Below, one piece after another: positions 43,553 to 51,136 of a stretch of DNA of 64,000 nt (its first letter is position 1; every line of letters starts with the position of its first letter). Under the pieces are notes generated by a model. It made no database searches and was not told the origin of the DNA. It saw only the letters and a list, made by a program, of their open reading frames with translations. The stretch is from the NCBI RefSeq assembly GCF_013303125.1, contig NZ_JABTTE010000002.1:1-64000 (forward strand). Reading direction: 5' to 3'. This stretch comes from Calidifontibacillus erzurumensis. GTDB lineage: Bacteria; Bacillota; Bacilli; Bacillales; Bacillaceae_J. The translations under genes and the position numbers were made by a program.

Positions 43553-43785
43553 TAAAACATGAATATTACGTGTTTACGAGAATTAAACGTGGCGACGATC
43601 TAATGTTTATTGGTTCAGTTGATGCTGAAACTGATAATCTAGCAAAAATTTATGCAAACTTTATGTATGATGAAGAAGATTGGTATGAAATGTTTGTCGT
43701 TCGAAAAGATAATTTCTTAAATGTTCAACTTTCCGATGGTGTTATGAATTACAAAGAACGTGTACAAGGAGCTGAGTTAATATGA
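43549..43785 (+). CDS. PaaB-like oxygenase subunit (benzoate module)
   Basis: 78 residues, shorter than the 118-residue PaaB at 47423. The common core is visible: HEYYVFTRIKRGDD against EEFQVFSRKSP, then ANFMYDEEDWYEMFVVRKDN against ENFMRREDVYDIWVVKRSD. PaaB bridges PaaAC heterodimers in the epoxidase. The C-terminal extension of normal PaaB is absent. ATGA overlaps on both sides show strict co-translation. Confidence 0.85.
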   Translation: MIKHEYYVFTRIKRGDDLMFIGSVDAETDNLAKIYANFMYDEEDWYEMFVVRKDNFLNVQLSDGVMNYKERVQGAELI

Positions 43786-44402
43786 GTAAAAATGCTTTAA
43801 TTCAAGTGATCGAGGGCATTGCTGATAATAAATATGTTTTAGGTGACCGCTTGGCACTAGTTGGATTTAGTGCACCGGATATAGAATCTTGCGTAGCCTC
43901 AATGGCAATGGCGCAAGGGGAACTGGGACATTCAAGAATTTTGTATCACTGGGTATTAGATATAAAAGGTCATAAAGGTAAAAAACCTGATATTTCTAAT
44001 GAGACGGGCAAATCGTTTACAGAATTAAGAAAAATTGATGGTTGGGTTAAATTAATTGCTGGATTTTATGTGACAAATGTTGCGATGGATGTAATTTTAG
44101 ATGCAATGATCGAATCGAATAATCCGGATGTAAGATCTAATATTAATAAATTGTATTTAGAACATAAAGAACATTGTATTTATTCTGAAGGCTGGGCTTT
44201 GAAACTATTGAATGATATTGGCGGTGTCCCAAGAAAATTCAAAGAAGAGCTAAATAAAATTTTACCGCAAGCAGAAGCGTGGCTGAAAGAGGTTGAAACT
44301 ATTCAAGGGTTGGATGAATATATTGTTCAAAAAAATCTGCTTTCAAGATTTCAAGAACAAATTGCCAAAGTAACAGGTATTGGGGCGGTTACAAATGCGT
44401 AA
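43782..44402 (+). CDS. PaaC-like oxygenase subunit (benzoate module)
   Basis: 206 residues against 277 for PaaC at 47779. Ferritin-like helical protein; AQGELGHSRILYHWVLDI corresponds to TQNTMGHAAIYYQLLEDL of that PaaC. Here the position carries Glu47-x-x-His50, and a second LEHKEHCIYSEGWA region also has Glu/His, so an intact or partial metal site is possible, whereas PaaC is normally the structural, non-metal partner. Function as PaaA partner is inferred from operon order and homology. Confidence 0.83.
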   Translation: MSKNALIQVIEGIADNKYVLGDRLALVGFSAPDIESCVASMAMAQGELGHSRILYHWVLDIKGHKGKKPDISNETGKSFTELRKIDGWVKLIAGFYVTNVAMDVILDAMIESNNPDVRSNINKLYLEHKEHCIYSEGWALKLLNDIGGVPRKFKEELNKILPQAEAWLKEVETIQGLDEYIVQKNLLSRFQEQIAKVTGIGAVTNA

Positions 44403-44595
44403 AAAGAATGATAAGCCGTTTTGCGCTTTCTGTAATTCAGAAAATGTAGAACTCATTGCTCCGTTTGGAACTGCTCAATTAGTCAGACAATTCCATTGTA
44501 AAGACTGCCAAAGCGTGTTTGAATATCTTCGTTGGCGAACAGAGGATACATTTGAGCATGTAGAAAACTCAAAACAATATATTCGAAATGCTTAA
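44395..44595 (+). CDS. PaaD C-terminal-half homologue (zinc-ribbon only)
   Basis: 66 residues from ATG 44395, overlapping the PaaC-like gene by eight bases. Two CxxC knuckles (Cys10/13 and Cys35/38) match the pair of the complete PaaD (Cys124/127 and Cys149/152): FCAFCNSENVELIAPFG against DCPYCGSPYNTLENIFG, and HCKDCQSVFE against YCKDCKNPFE. It is therefore the detached C-terminal domain of PaaD. Last gene of the operon, followed by a strong terminator. Confidence 0.85.
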   Translation: MRKKNDKPFCAFCNSENVELIAPFGTAQLVRQFHCKDCQSVFEYLRWRTEDTFEHVENSKQYIRNA

Positions 44596-44621
44596 AAGAA
44601 AGTGAGAGAGAAAAGTGGTTG

Positions 44622-44648
44622 GCTGACCGTTAATGGTCGGCTTTTTTT
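44622..44648 (+). terminator. Terminator of the second oxygenase operon
   Basis: GCTGACC (44622-44628) pairs with GGTCGGC (44635-44641) with one G-U, followed by seven T. Confidence 0.85.
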
Positions 44649-44789
44649 ATGAAAAATGGTTTTTCAAACATTGCATATTTGCTAAAATAAAATTGTATAT
44701 AAAACTTTAAAAAATAAAAAAATTCTGGAAAAAAATTGCACAATTTACAAACTTAAAAAAGTAAAATATCTAAAAAATCTGAAAAACCA

Positions 44790-44862
44790 TTGACATTTAG
44801 ATTAAAGAGATGTACATTTTAAATTAAACATAACAAAAAATATATAAACGTAAATTAAACGT
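44790..44862 (+). promoter_or_regulatory. paaK promoter and ACGT-pair operator (phenylacetate type)
   Basis: TTGACA (44790-44795), 17 bases, TACATT (44813-44818). Downstream, ACGT occurs at 44848 and 44859, exactly 11 bases apart, the second as ACGTCATA. The pair lies about 30 bases after the -10 box. Likely PaaX-type site. Confidence 0.6.
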
Positions 44863-44899
44863 CATATAAATAAATGTGACGCTTTATTTACGAACGAAT

Positions 44900-44913
44900 T
44901 GTAAACGCTTTTT
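44900..44913 (+). promoter_or_regulatory. Possible cre (CcpA) site in the paaK leader
   Basis: TGTAAACGCTTTTT matches 12 of 14 positions of the TGNAARCGNWWWCA consensus; the last two bases deviate. Location downstream of the promoter would suit catabolite repression. Chance match is possible in AT-rich DNA. Confidence 0.3.
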
Positions 44914-44968
44914 TGCATAATTTTTTAATAATTATGTTGTTTAATTAAAAATTTAAGGAGGAACTAGA

Positions 44969-46294
44969 ATGATTTTACACTCTATTGAAACAGAAAATCG
45001 GCAGACTATTGAAAAACTTCAGCTTGAAAGATTAAAAAGCACGGTTGAACGCGTATATAATAACGTACCTTTTTATAGAGAAAAATTTAATGAAAGAAAT
45101 ATTACCCCAGATGAAATTAATAGTTTAGAAGATATTACAAAGCTGCCATTTACAAAGAAGCAAGATTTACGTGATAATTACCCATTTGGGTTGTTTGCAG
45201 TAGATAGAAAAGAAATCGTTCGCATTCATGGATCATCAGGTACAAGTGGAAAACCAACCGTCGTTGCATATACAAGAAACGATATTAAAAATTGGAGCGA
45301 AATTGTAGCAAGAGCAATCGTTATTGCCGGCGGAAAACCAGGGGAAATGCTACATAATGCCTATGGTTACGGCTTATTCACTGGTGGATTAGGTCTTCAT
45401 TATGGCAGTGAATATTTAGGAATGTCAACTGTTCCAGTATCAGGTGGAAATACGGAACGACAAATCACATTAATTGAAGATTTCCAACCTACAGTTATTT
45501 GTGGTACACCATCTTATGTCCTAAATATCGCTGAGCATATGGAAGAAATCGGAAAAGATCCGCGGAAGACTAGCTTAAAATACGGCATTTTTGGAGCAGA
45601 GCCTTGGTCAGAGGAAATGAGAAGAACTTTGGAAGAAAAGTTTGATATTAAAGCCTGTGACATTTATGGATTAAGTGAAGTAATGGGGCCAGGCGTTTCA
45701 ATGGAATGCCATATTGCACAAGATGGTCTCCATGTCGCTGAAGATCATTTCTATGTAGAAGTAATTAACCCGGAAACTCTTGAACCTGTAGCTGATGGAG
45801 AAGACGGAGAGCTTGTTTTCACTAGCTTAACAAAGGAAGCGTTCCCAGTCATCCGTTATCGCACTGGAGATATTGCTTCAATTACTAGAGAAAAATGTAA
45901 GTGCGGCCGTACAACGATTCGTATGTCTCGTGTTAAAGGACGCATTGACGATATGATTATTATCCGGGGTGTAAATGTATTCCCATCTGAAATTGAACAT
46001 TATATGCTTACAGTTGAAGAATTAGCACCATTTTATCAAGTTCACCTTGTGAAAAAAGGAATCATGGATGCAATTGAATTAAATGTAGAAGTAACAGATT
46101 CTTTCTATAAACAAATACAAGGAAACATGAATAGTGCTCTAGTTCAACAACTGAAAAAGAAAGTTCAACATTTAATGAAAAACCACTGTCTTGTTTCAAT
46201 GGATGTAACCGTTCACCCACCTAAATCAATTAAAAGATCGGAAGGAAAAGCTGTGCGGGTCGTAGATAAAAGAAAGGTAAGTATGAGCGTTTAA
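44969..46294 (+). CDS. paaK: Phenylacetate-CoA ligase
   Basis: 441 residues, AAGGAGGA upstream. Activates phenylacetate to phenylacetyl-CoA with ATP. The PaaK-type P-loop SSGTSGKP is at 89-96, the N-terminal helical region (VERVYNNVPFYREKF) and YGLSEVMGPGVSMEC are characteristic, and the C-terminal RGVNVFPSEIEHYML holds the mobile domain. Length is normal for the family. It has its own promoter, an ACGT-pair operator and a 105-base leader, and is transcribed just before paaA. Confidence 0.95.
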   Translation: MILHSIETENRQTIEKLQLERLKSTVERVYNNVPFYREKFNERNITPDEINSLEDITKLPFTKKQDLRDNYPFGLFAVDRKEIVRIHGSSGTSGKPTVVAYTRNDIKNWSEIVARAIVIAGGKPGEMLHNAYGYGLFTGGLGLHYGSEYLGMSTVPVSGGNTERQITLIEDFQPTVICGTPSYVLNIAEHMEEIGKDPRKTSLKYGIFGAEPWSEEMRRTLEEKFDIKACDIYGLSEVMGPGVSMECHIAQDGLHVAEDHFYVEVINPETLEPVADGEDGELVFTSLTKEAFPVIRYRTGDIASITREKCKCGRTTIRMSRVKGRIDDMIIIRGVNVFPSEIEHYMLTVEELAPFYQVHLVKKGIMDAIELNVEVTDSFYKQIQGNMNSALVQQLKKKVQHLMKNHCLVSMDVTVHPPKSIKRSEGKAVRVVDKRKVSMSV

Positions 46295-46347
46295 TCAATA
46301 TTTTTGTATTTTTTGTATTAATAATCTTAAAAATTTAATAAATAATC

Positions 46348-46392
46348 TTGCAATATATATGACAGAATATTATAATAGCGTTGTAAAAACGT
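46348..46392 (+). promoter_or_regulatory. paaA promoter and GCGT/ACGT operator (phenylacetate type)
   Basis: TTGCAA (46348-46353), 17 bases, perfect TATAAT (46371-46376). GCGT at 46378 and ACGT at 46389 are 11 bases apart and cover the expected start; the second reads ACGTCATAC, as at 44859 and 58470. Confidence 0.65.
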
Positions 46393-46439
46393 CATACTAA
46401 TATGCGTTTTAATAATTTCTAAAGGAAGGTGGAATTCGA

Positions 46440-47405
46440 ATGGCTATGCAAGTAGCAAATTCATCAGAAGAGATCAAGTACCGGGAATTTATGAAAAAAA
46501 TCGAATCTGGTGGAAAGATCGAAGCAGACGACTGGATGCCGGAAGAGTATCGCATGGCATTGATTAAATTGATTTCAATGCATGGAATCAGCGAAGTGAT
46601 GGGAGCGCTACCAGAAAAAGAATGGACACCAAAGGCACCATCTCTCAGAAGAAAACTTGGAATTATGGCCAAGGTTCAAGATGAAATGGGACATGGACAA
46701 CTATTGCTTCGGGTAGCAGAAGACTTAATTAAACCTTTAGGAAAAACACGGGAAGATTTAATTCAAGATTTGTTTAAAGGAGATTTAAAGTTTCATAACG
46801 TTTTCCATTGGAAAACTGAATCTTGGGCTGATGCAGGATTGATCGGATGGTTAGTTGATGGTGCTGCAATTATAACTCAAACAAATATGTTGGACTGTTC
46901 TTATGCACCATATGCAAGAGCTTTAAAGAGAATTGCTGCAGAGGAAGTATTCCACGCACAACATGGTGAAGCGATTGCAGTAGCATTAGCAAGAGGAACA
47001 AAAGAACAAAAAGAAATGCTTCAAGATGCCTTAAATCGCTGGTGGCCTGCATTAATGATGTTCTTTGGACCGCCAACAGCTGAAACAACTGGCTCTTCGA
47101 AGCAAGACATAACGATTAAATATAGAATTAGAAAAAATACAAACGAAGATTTAAGACAGTTCTATCTTACTAAATATGTTCCAAGAATTCAAGGGATCGG
47201 CTTAACGATTCCAGATGAGACACTCCGCTTTGATAAAGAAACAGGCAACTGGATCTATAAGCAGCCTGATTGGGAATATTTCAAAAAGATTATTCGTAAC
47301 GATGGACCAATGTCACAAGAAAGACTTCGCATTAGAAAATTATCATATGAAAATAATGCTTGGGTTCGTGAAGCATTAGGATTAAATAGTGCAATCGTTG
47401 GTTAA
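46440..47405 (+). CDS. paaA: Phenylacetyl-CoA 1,2-epoxidase subunit PaaA
   Basis: 321 residues, AAAGGAAGGTGG upstream. Catalytic diiron subunit that inserts oxygen into the ring of phenylacetyl-CoA. Ligand helices VQDEMGHG (Glu82, His85) and AEEVFHAQHGE (Glu169, His172), plus DWMPEEYRMALIKLISMHG and GWLVDGAAI as in E. coli PaaA. Head of the paaABCD operon. The electron-donating reductase PaaE that normally follows PaaD is not encoded in this window. Confidence 0.95.
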   Translation: MAMQVANSSEEIKYREFMKKIESGGKIEADDWMPEEYRMALIKLISMHGISEVMGALPEKEWTPKAPSLRRKLGIMAKVQDEMGHGQLLLRVAEDLIKPLGKTREDLIQDLFKGDLKFHNVFHWKTESWADAGLIGWLVDGAAIITQTNMLDCSYAPYARALKRIAAEEVFHAQHGEAIAVALARGTKEQKEMLQDALNRWWPALMMFFGPPTAETTGSSKQDITIKYRIRKNTNEDLRQFYLTKYVPRIQGIGLTIPDETLRFDKETGNWIYKQPDWEYFKKIIRNDGPMSQERLRIRKLSYENNAWVREALGLNSAIVG

Positions 47406-47422
47406 GGGAGGGAAAAAGGTAT

Positions 47423-47779
47423 ATGGAACAAAAAAATAAAGTTCAATTTTATGAAGAATTTCAAGTGTTTAGCAGAAAGTCTCCGACGGCTCCAGTCCAA
47501 GAGCAATTTACATTGCTTGCTCCAAATCACGAAATCGCACTAGTGATGGCACAAGAAAACTTTATGCGACGTGAGGATGTTTATGATATATGGGTTGTCA
47601 AACGTTCTGACATTCGTTCTATGAATGCTGAAGAAAGAGAATCATTGAAACGGATTGATAATAAAGATTACAGAACGACGAAAGGTTACGGATATTTAGC
47701 TAGAATTTGGCGTGAAGTTGAACAAGGAATGTTGGACGAGGCAGAGATCTTGTCTTGGAGTAAGGGGCGTGTTAAATAA
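47423..47779 (+). CDS. paaB: Phenylacetyl-CoA epoxidase subunit PaaB
   Basis: 118 residues. Matches PaaB in length and in the blocks EEFQVFSRKSPTAPVQ, NHEIALVMAQENFMRR and DIWVVKRSDI. Bridging subunit of the PaaABC complex. 17 bases after paaA and sharing one base with paaC. Confidence 0.94.
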   Translation: MEQKNKVQFYEEFQVFSRKSPTAPVQEQFTLLAPNHEIALVMAQENFMRREDVYDIWVVKRSDIRSMNAEERESLKRIDNKDYRTTKGYGYLARIWREVEQGMLDEAEILSWSKGRVK

Positions 47780-48612
47780 TGAAAATTACTTCTGCACAAG
47801 AATTAAATGAATTAAAAAATGTTGAATACAAGAAAGCTTTAATAGATTTATTGTATCAGTTGGCAGATGATGATTTCATCATCTCATATAGAGGATCTGA
47901 ATGGCTTGGATTAGTACCGCATATTGAAGAAGATGTTGCATATTCTTCAATTACGCAAAATACAATGGGACATGCAGCAATTTATTATCAATTATTAGAA
48001 GATCTTGGTGAAGGAAAAGCTGATGATATCGCTCATGGCCGTGCCAATACTTCTGATTGGAAAAATGCGATTTTATTAGAAGAAGTGAATGGTCCTGGAA
48101 ATTGGCTATATCAAGATCCTAAATATGATTGGGCGTTTACTGTAGTCCGCAACTATTTCTATGAAGTTATGAAAAAGATTAAGATTGATTCATTGAAAAA
48201 TAGTTCATATGAACCGCTTGCTCAAGTAGCTATTAAAGTACGCTCTGAGGCACTTTACCACTTAATGCATTGGAGAACATGGTTTAATCAATTGGTATGT
48301 GCTGAAGGTGAAGCAAGACGGAGAATGAAAGAAGCAATTGACAAAGCCTGGAAAGATGTTGCTGGATTATATTCACTTGGACCAAATCGCGATGCTATTG
48401 CGAAAGCTGGTTTAATTGAAAGTGAAGAAGTGTTGAAAGAGCGCTTTATTGCTGCTATAAAAGAAGCATTTGAAAAGCTTCCTTTGGAATTTCCGGGCGA
48501 ACCGGGAATGGAGCGTGGAGATGGCAGAGCTGGCGTCCATACACCAGATTTAAAAGATGCGATTGATACGCTTTCTGAAGTATATAGACTAAATCCTGCT
48601 GTTCCTTGGTAA
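47779..48612 (+). CDS. paaC: Phenylacetyl-CoA epoxidase subunit PaaC
   Basis: 277 residues. Ferritin-like structural subunit; the metal positions are not conserved (TQNTMGHAAIYYQLLEDLGE lacks the Glu of ExxH) while YLYQDP-like NWLYQDPKYDWAFTVVRNYF and RSEALYHLMHW are PaaC-typical. Heterodimer partner of PaaA. Followed by a long hairpin before paaD. Confidence 0.94.
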   Translation: MKITSAQELNELKNVEYKKALIDLLYQLADDDFIISYRGSEWLGLVPHIEEDVAYSSITQNTMGHAAIYYQLLEDLGEGKADDIAHGRANTSDWKNAILLEEVNGPGNWLYQDPKYDWAFTVVRNYFYEVMKKIKIDSLKNSSYEPLAQVAIKVRSEALYHLMHWRTWFNQLVCAEGEARRRMKEAIDKAWKDVAGLYSLGPNRDAIAKAGLIESEEVLKERFIAAIKEAFEKLPLEFPGEPGMERGDGRAGVHTPDLKDAIDTLSEVYRLNPAVPW

Positions 48613-48638
48613 AATATTAATTTTCCTAATTTTCTAAA

Positions 48639-48687
48639 TATGCTGCGGCATTTTCGATTTGACCATCAGCAAAAATACCGCAGCATA
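48639..48687 (+). promoter_or_regulatory. Long intergenic stem-loop between paaC and paaD
   Basis: TATGCTGCGGCATTTT (48639-48654) pairs with AAAATACCGCAGCATA (48672-48687), 16 positions with a single C/A mismatch and a 17-base loop. No T run follows, so it looks like an mRNA stability or processing element rather than a terminator. Confidence 0.6.
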
Positions 48688-48726
48688 TATATTTCAATTA
48701 AAAATTCACTGATAAGTGGTGGTGAA

Positions 48727-49224
48727 ATGGGTATGACAATTTCTTTATTAGAAGAAAAGGTAGTTAAACAGTTGGAAACAGTGTTTGACCCTGAAATAGA
48801 TACAGTGAACATTGTTGATTTAGGAATGGTAGGGGATATTTCTGTCTCTAATAACACTGTAACAGTCAATCTTCTTCCAACATTCCTAGGCTGTCCTGCC
48901 TTAGGGATTATTAAGGATAACGTAATAAAAGCTTTAAATGCAATTAGTGAAATTGAAAATGTTGAAGTTAACTATGTTAACAATCCTCCATGGACATCGG
49001 ATCGAATTACAGAAAAAGGGAGAGAAGGCTTGAAACAATTTGGAATTGCACCACCTCCTGTTCAATTGGAAAGCGATGGATCTTGGCAAGTCGACTGTCC
49101 TTACTGTGGCTCACCGTATAATACACTTGAAAACATCTTCGGACCTTCCGCTTGCAGAAGTATTTTATACTGTAAAGATTGTAAAAACCCTTTCGAAGCA
49201 ATGAAGCCGATTTCCACCCTATAA
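48727..49224 (+). CDS. paaD: PaaD, phenylacetyl-CoA epoxidase assembly protein
   Basis: 165 residues from ATG 48727 after GTGGTGGTGA (ATG 48733 is the alternative). N-terminal DUF59/MIP18 domain (VFDPEIDTVNIVDLGMVGDI, LLPTFLGCPALG, PPWTSDRITEKGREGL) followed by a zinc-ribbon with Cys124, Cys127, Cys149 and Cys152. It is thought to help iron insertion into the epoxidase system. It serves as the full-length reference for the two half-proteins at 43223 and 44395. Confidence 0.93.
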   Translation: MGMTISLLEEKVVKQLETVFDPEIDTVNIVDLGMVGDISVSNNTVTVNLLPTFLGCPALGIIKDNVIKALNAISEIENVEVNYVNNPPWTSDRITEKGREGLKQFGIAPPPVQLESDGSWQVDCPYCGSPYNTLENIFGPSACRSILYCKDCKNPFEAMKPISTL

Positions 49225-49252
49225 TTAATTTTTAATGATCGGAGGTTAAAAA

Positions 49253-49561
49253 ATGATAAAGTTTGTTGCTCTATACAAACATCCGGAAGATAAAGAAAAA
49301 TTTGATGAACATTATTTTAACGTACACGCACCACTTACGAAAAAAATCCCAGGTCTATTAAAGATGGACGTAACAAAATTTGTAGGAAGCCCGATGGGGG
49401 GTGAAAGTGAATATTACTTAATGTGTGAAATGTACTATGAAAGTATGGAATCATTTAAAGAAGCCATGAAAACTGAGGAAGCAAAGGCAAGTGGAAAAGA
49501 TTTAATGTCTTTTGCAAAAGATATCGTTACTTTAATGATTGGTGAGGAAAAGAATGAATAA
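49253..49561 (+). CDS. EthD-family small protein
   Basis: 102 residues, GGAGG upstream. Dimeric alpha/beta-barrel of the EthD type: MIKFVALYKHPEDKEKFDEH, NVHAPLTKKIPGL and YYLMCEMYYESMESFKEAM. The family includes proteins needed by oxygenases without a known reaction. It lies between paaD and the crotonases and overlaps the next gene by eight bases, so it belongs to the paa operon. Role unknown; stabilising or detoxifying a reactive epoxide intermediate is speculation. Confidence 0.88.
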   Translation: MIKFVALYKHPEDKEKFDEHYFNVHAPLTKKIPGLLKMDVTKFVGSPMGGESEYYLMCEMYYESMESFKEAMKTEEAKASGKDLMSFAKDIVTLMIGEEKNE

Positions 49562-50330
49562 GTACCAATATATAAAGGTAGAAAGTAGAGATTCGATTGG
49601 TTTTCTTGTTCTTAATCGTCCGAAAGTGCTCAACGCATTGAATCGAAAAATGGTTCGAGAAATTGTTGAAGCACTTGAAGCATTCGATCATGATGATTCA
49701 ATAAAAGTAATTGTATTATCTGGTGAAGGCCGCGCTTTTGCAGCTGGAGCAGATATTGATGAAATGGCTGAAGATGATTCGATTCGTCTAGAATTACTGA
49801 ACCAATTTGCAGATTGGGACCGTATTGCACTGATTAAAAAACCGATTATTGGAGCTGTTCATGGATTTGCTTTAGGCGGTGGATTTGAACTAGCTTTATG
49901 TTGTGATGTACTATTTGCCGCTGAAAATGCACAGTTTGGTTTTCCTGAGATCAATATCGGCGTTATGCCTGGAGCTGGGGGAACTCAGCGTTTAACAAAA
50001 CTAATGGGAAAAACGAAAGCGTTGGAATGGCTATGGCTTGGGGAACCAATGTCAGCCAAAGAGGCGCTTCATTATGGAGTCGTAAATCGCTTAATTGCAC
50101 CAGAGATATTAATGGAGGAAACTACACGCTTTGCACAAAAACTAGCGACGAAGCCCCCACTTTCTCTAAGGCTTATAAAAGAGGCTGTTTATAAAGCCGT
50201 CGATTATTCTTTATACGAAGGTATGCAATTTGAACGCAAGAATTTCTACTTGTTATTTTCTTCTTATGACCAAAAAGAAGGAATGAAAGCATTTATCGAA
50301 AAGAGAAAGCCGAAATTTGAAGGAAGGTAG
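49554..50330 (+). CDS. Enoyl-CoA hydratase (PaaF-like)
   Basis: 258 residues from ATG 49554. Crotonase motifs FAAGADIDEMAED, GAVHGFALGGGFELALCCD and PEINIGVMPGAGGTQRLTKL give both catalytic Glu positions of a hydratase. In the phenylacetate pathway PaaF hydrates 2,3-didehydroadipyl-CoA. Because no PaaZ fusion is present, one crotonase of this operon must also open the oxepin ring; this protein or the one at 54868 could do it. Exact assignment is not possible from sequence. Confidence 0.9.
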   Translation: MNKYQYIKVESRDSIGFLVLNRPKVLNALNRKMVREIVEALEAFDHDDSIKVIVLSGEGRAFAAGADIDEMAEDDSIRLELLNQFADWDRIALIKKPIIGAVHGFALGGGFELALCCDVLFAAENAQFGFPEINIGVMPGAGGTQRLTKLMGKTKALEWLWLGEPMSAKEALHYGVVNRLIAPEILMEETTRFAQKLATKPPLSLRLIKEAVYKAVDYSLYEGMQFERKNFYLLFSSYDQKEGMKAFIEKRKPKFEGR

Positions 50331-50341
50331 GGAGGCAATTT

Positions 50342-51115
50342 ATGTTTGAAACAATAAAATTCGAAGTAAAAAATGGTGTTGCTTGGTTAACACTAAATCG
50401 GCCTGATAAGCTAAACGCATTTACTGAACAAATGAATAAAGAAATTACTAATGCACTGAAAGAAGTTGCTAAAAATTCGGACATTCGTTGTTTAGTTATC
50501 ACAGGTGAAGGCCGCGCCTTTTGTTCTGGTGAAGATCTTGGCAGCATCGGCGAAGAAACAAATCATGGAGAGATTCTTCGTAAACGCTATAATCCGATGG
50601 TCAAACAGCTGGCTACGCTTGAAAAACCGGTCATTGCTGCTATTAACGGAGTAGCTGCTGGAGCTGGAGTAAGCCTTGCGTTAGCTTGTGATTTTCGAAT
50701 TGTTTCTGAAAAAGCTAGTTTTGTAGAAGCGTTTATTCATATAGGTTTAATACCAGATTCAGGAAATTTATATTATTTACCACGATTAGTTGGCCAAGCA
50801 AAAGCACTTGAGCTAGCAATATTAGGAGAAAAAATATCAGCTGAGGAAGCAAAATCAATTGGCTTGGCAACGAAAGTCGTACCTCATGATAATTTTCAAA
50901 TGGAAGTTGCTAATTTTGCTGAAAGATTGGCTAGTATGCCAACGAAAGCAATTGGTTTAATAAAACGTTACTTGTATGAAAGCTGGAATTCAAGCTTAGA
51001 AGAAATGCTAGAAAAGGAAGCATATGGACAAAGAACTGCTGGTTTAACAGAGGATCATAAAGAAGGTGTAGCTGCTTTCTTAGAAAAGAGGAAACCAGTA
51101 TTTAAAGGTTGTTAA
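50342..51115 (+). CDS. paaG: 1,2-Epoxyphenylacetyl-CoA isomerase
   Basis: 257 residues, GGGAGG upstream. The PaaG signature replaces the hydratase loop: FVEAFIHIGLIPDSGNLYYL followed by PRLVG, with FCSGEDLGSIG and AAINGVAAGAGVSLALACD. It converts the ring epoxide to oxepin-CoA and shifts double bases of the dehydrosuberyl-CoA, double-bond isomerase being its second role. Twelve bases after the preceding crotonase. Confidence 0.92.
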   Translation: MFETIKFEVKNGVAWLTLNRPDKLNAFTEQMNKEITNALKEVAKNSDIRCLVITGEGRAFCSGEDLGSIGEETNHGEILRKRYNPMVKQLATLEKPVIAAINGVAAGAGVSLALACDFRIVSEKASFVEAFIHIGLIPDSGNLYYLPRLVGQAKALELAILGEKISAEEAKSIGLATKVVPHDNFQMEVANFAERLASMPTKAIGLIKRYLYESWNSSLEEMLEKEAYGQRTAGLTEDHKEGVAAFLEKRKPVFKGC

Positions 51116-51136
51116 TTAATGAAAGGAGCGTCATAA

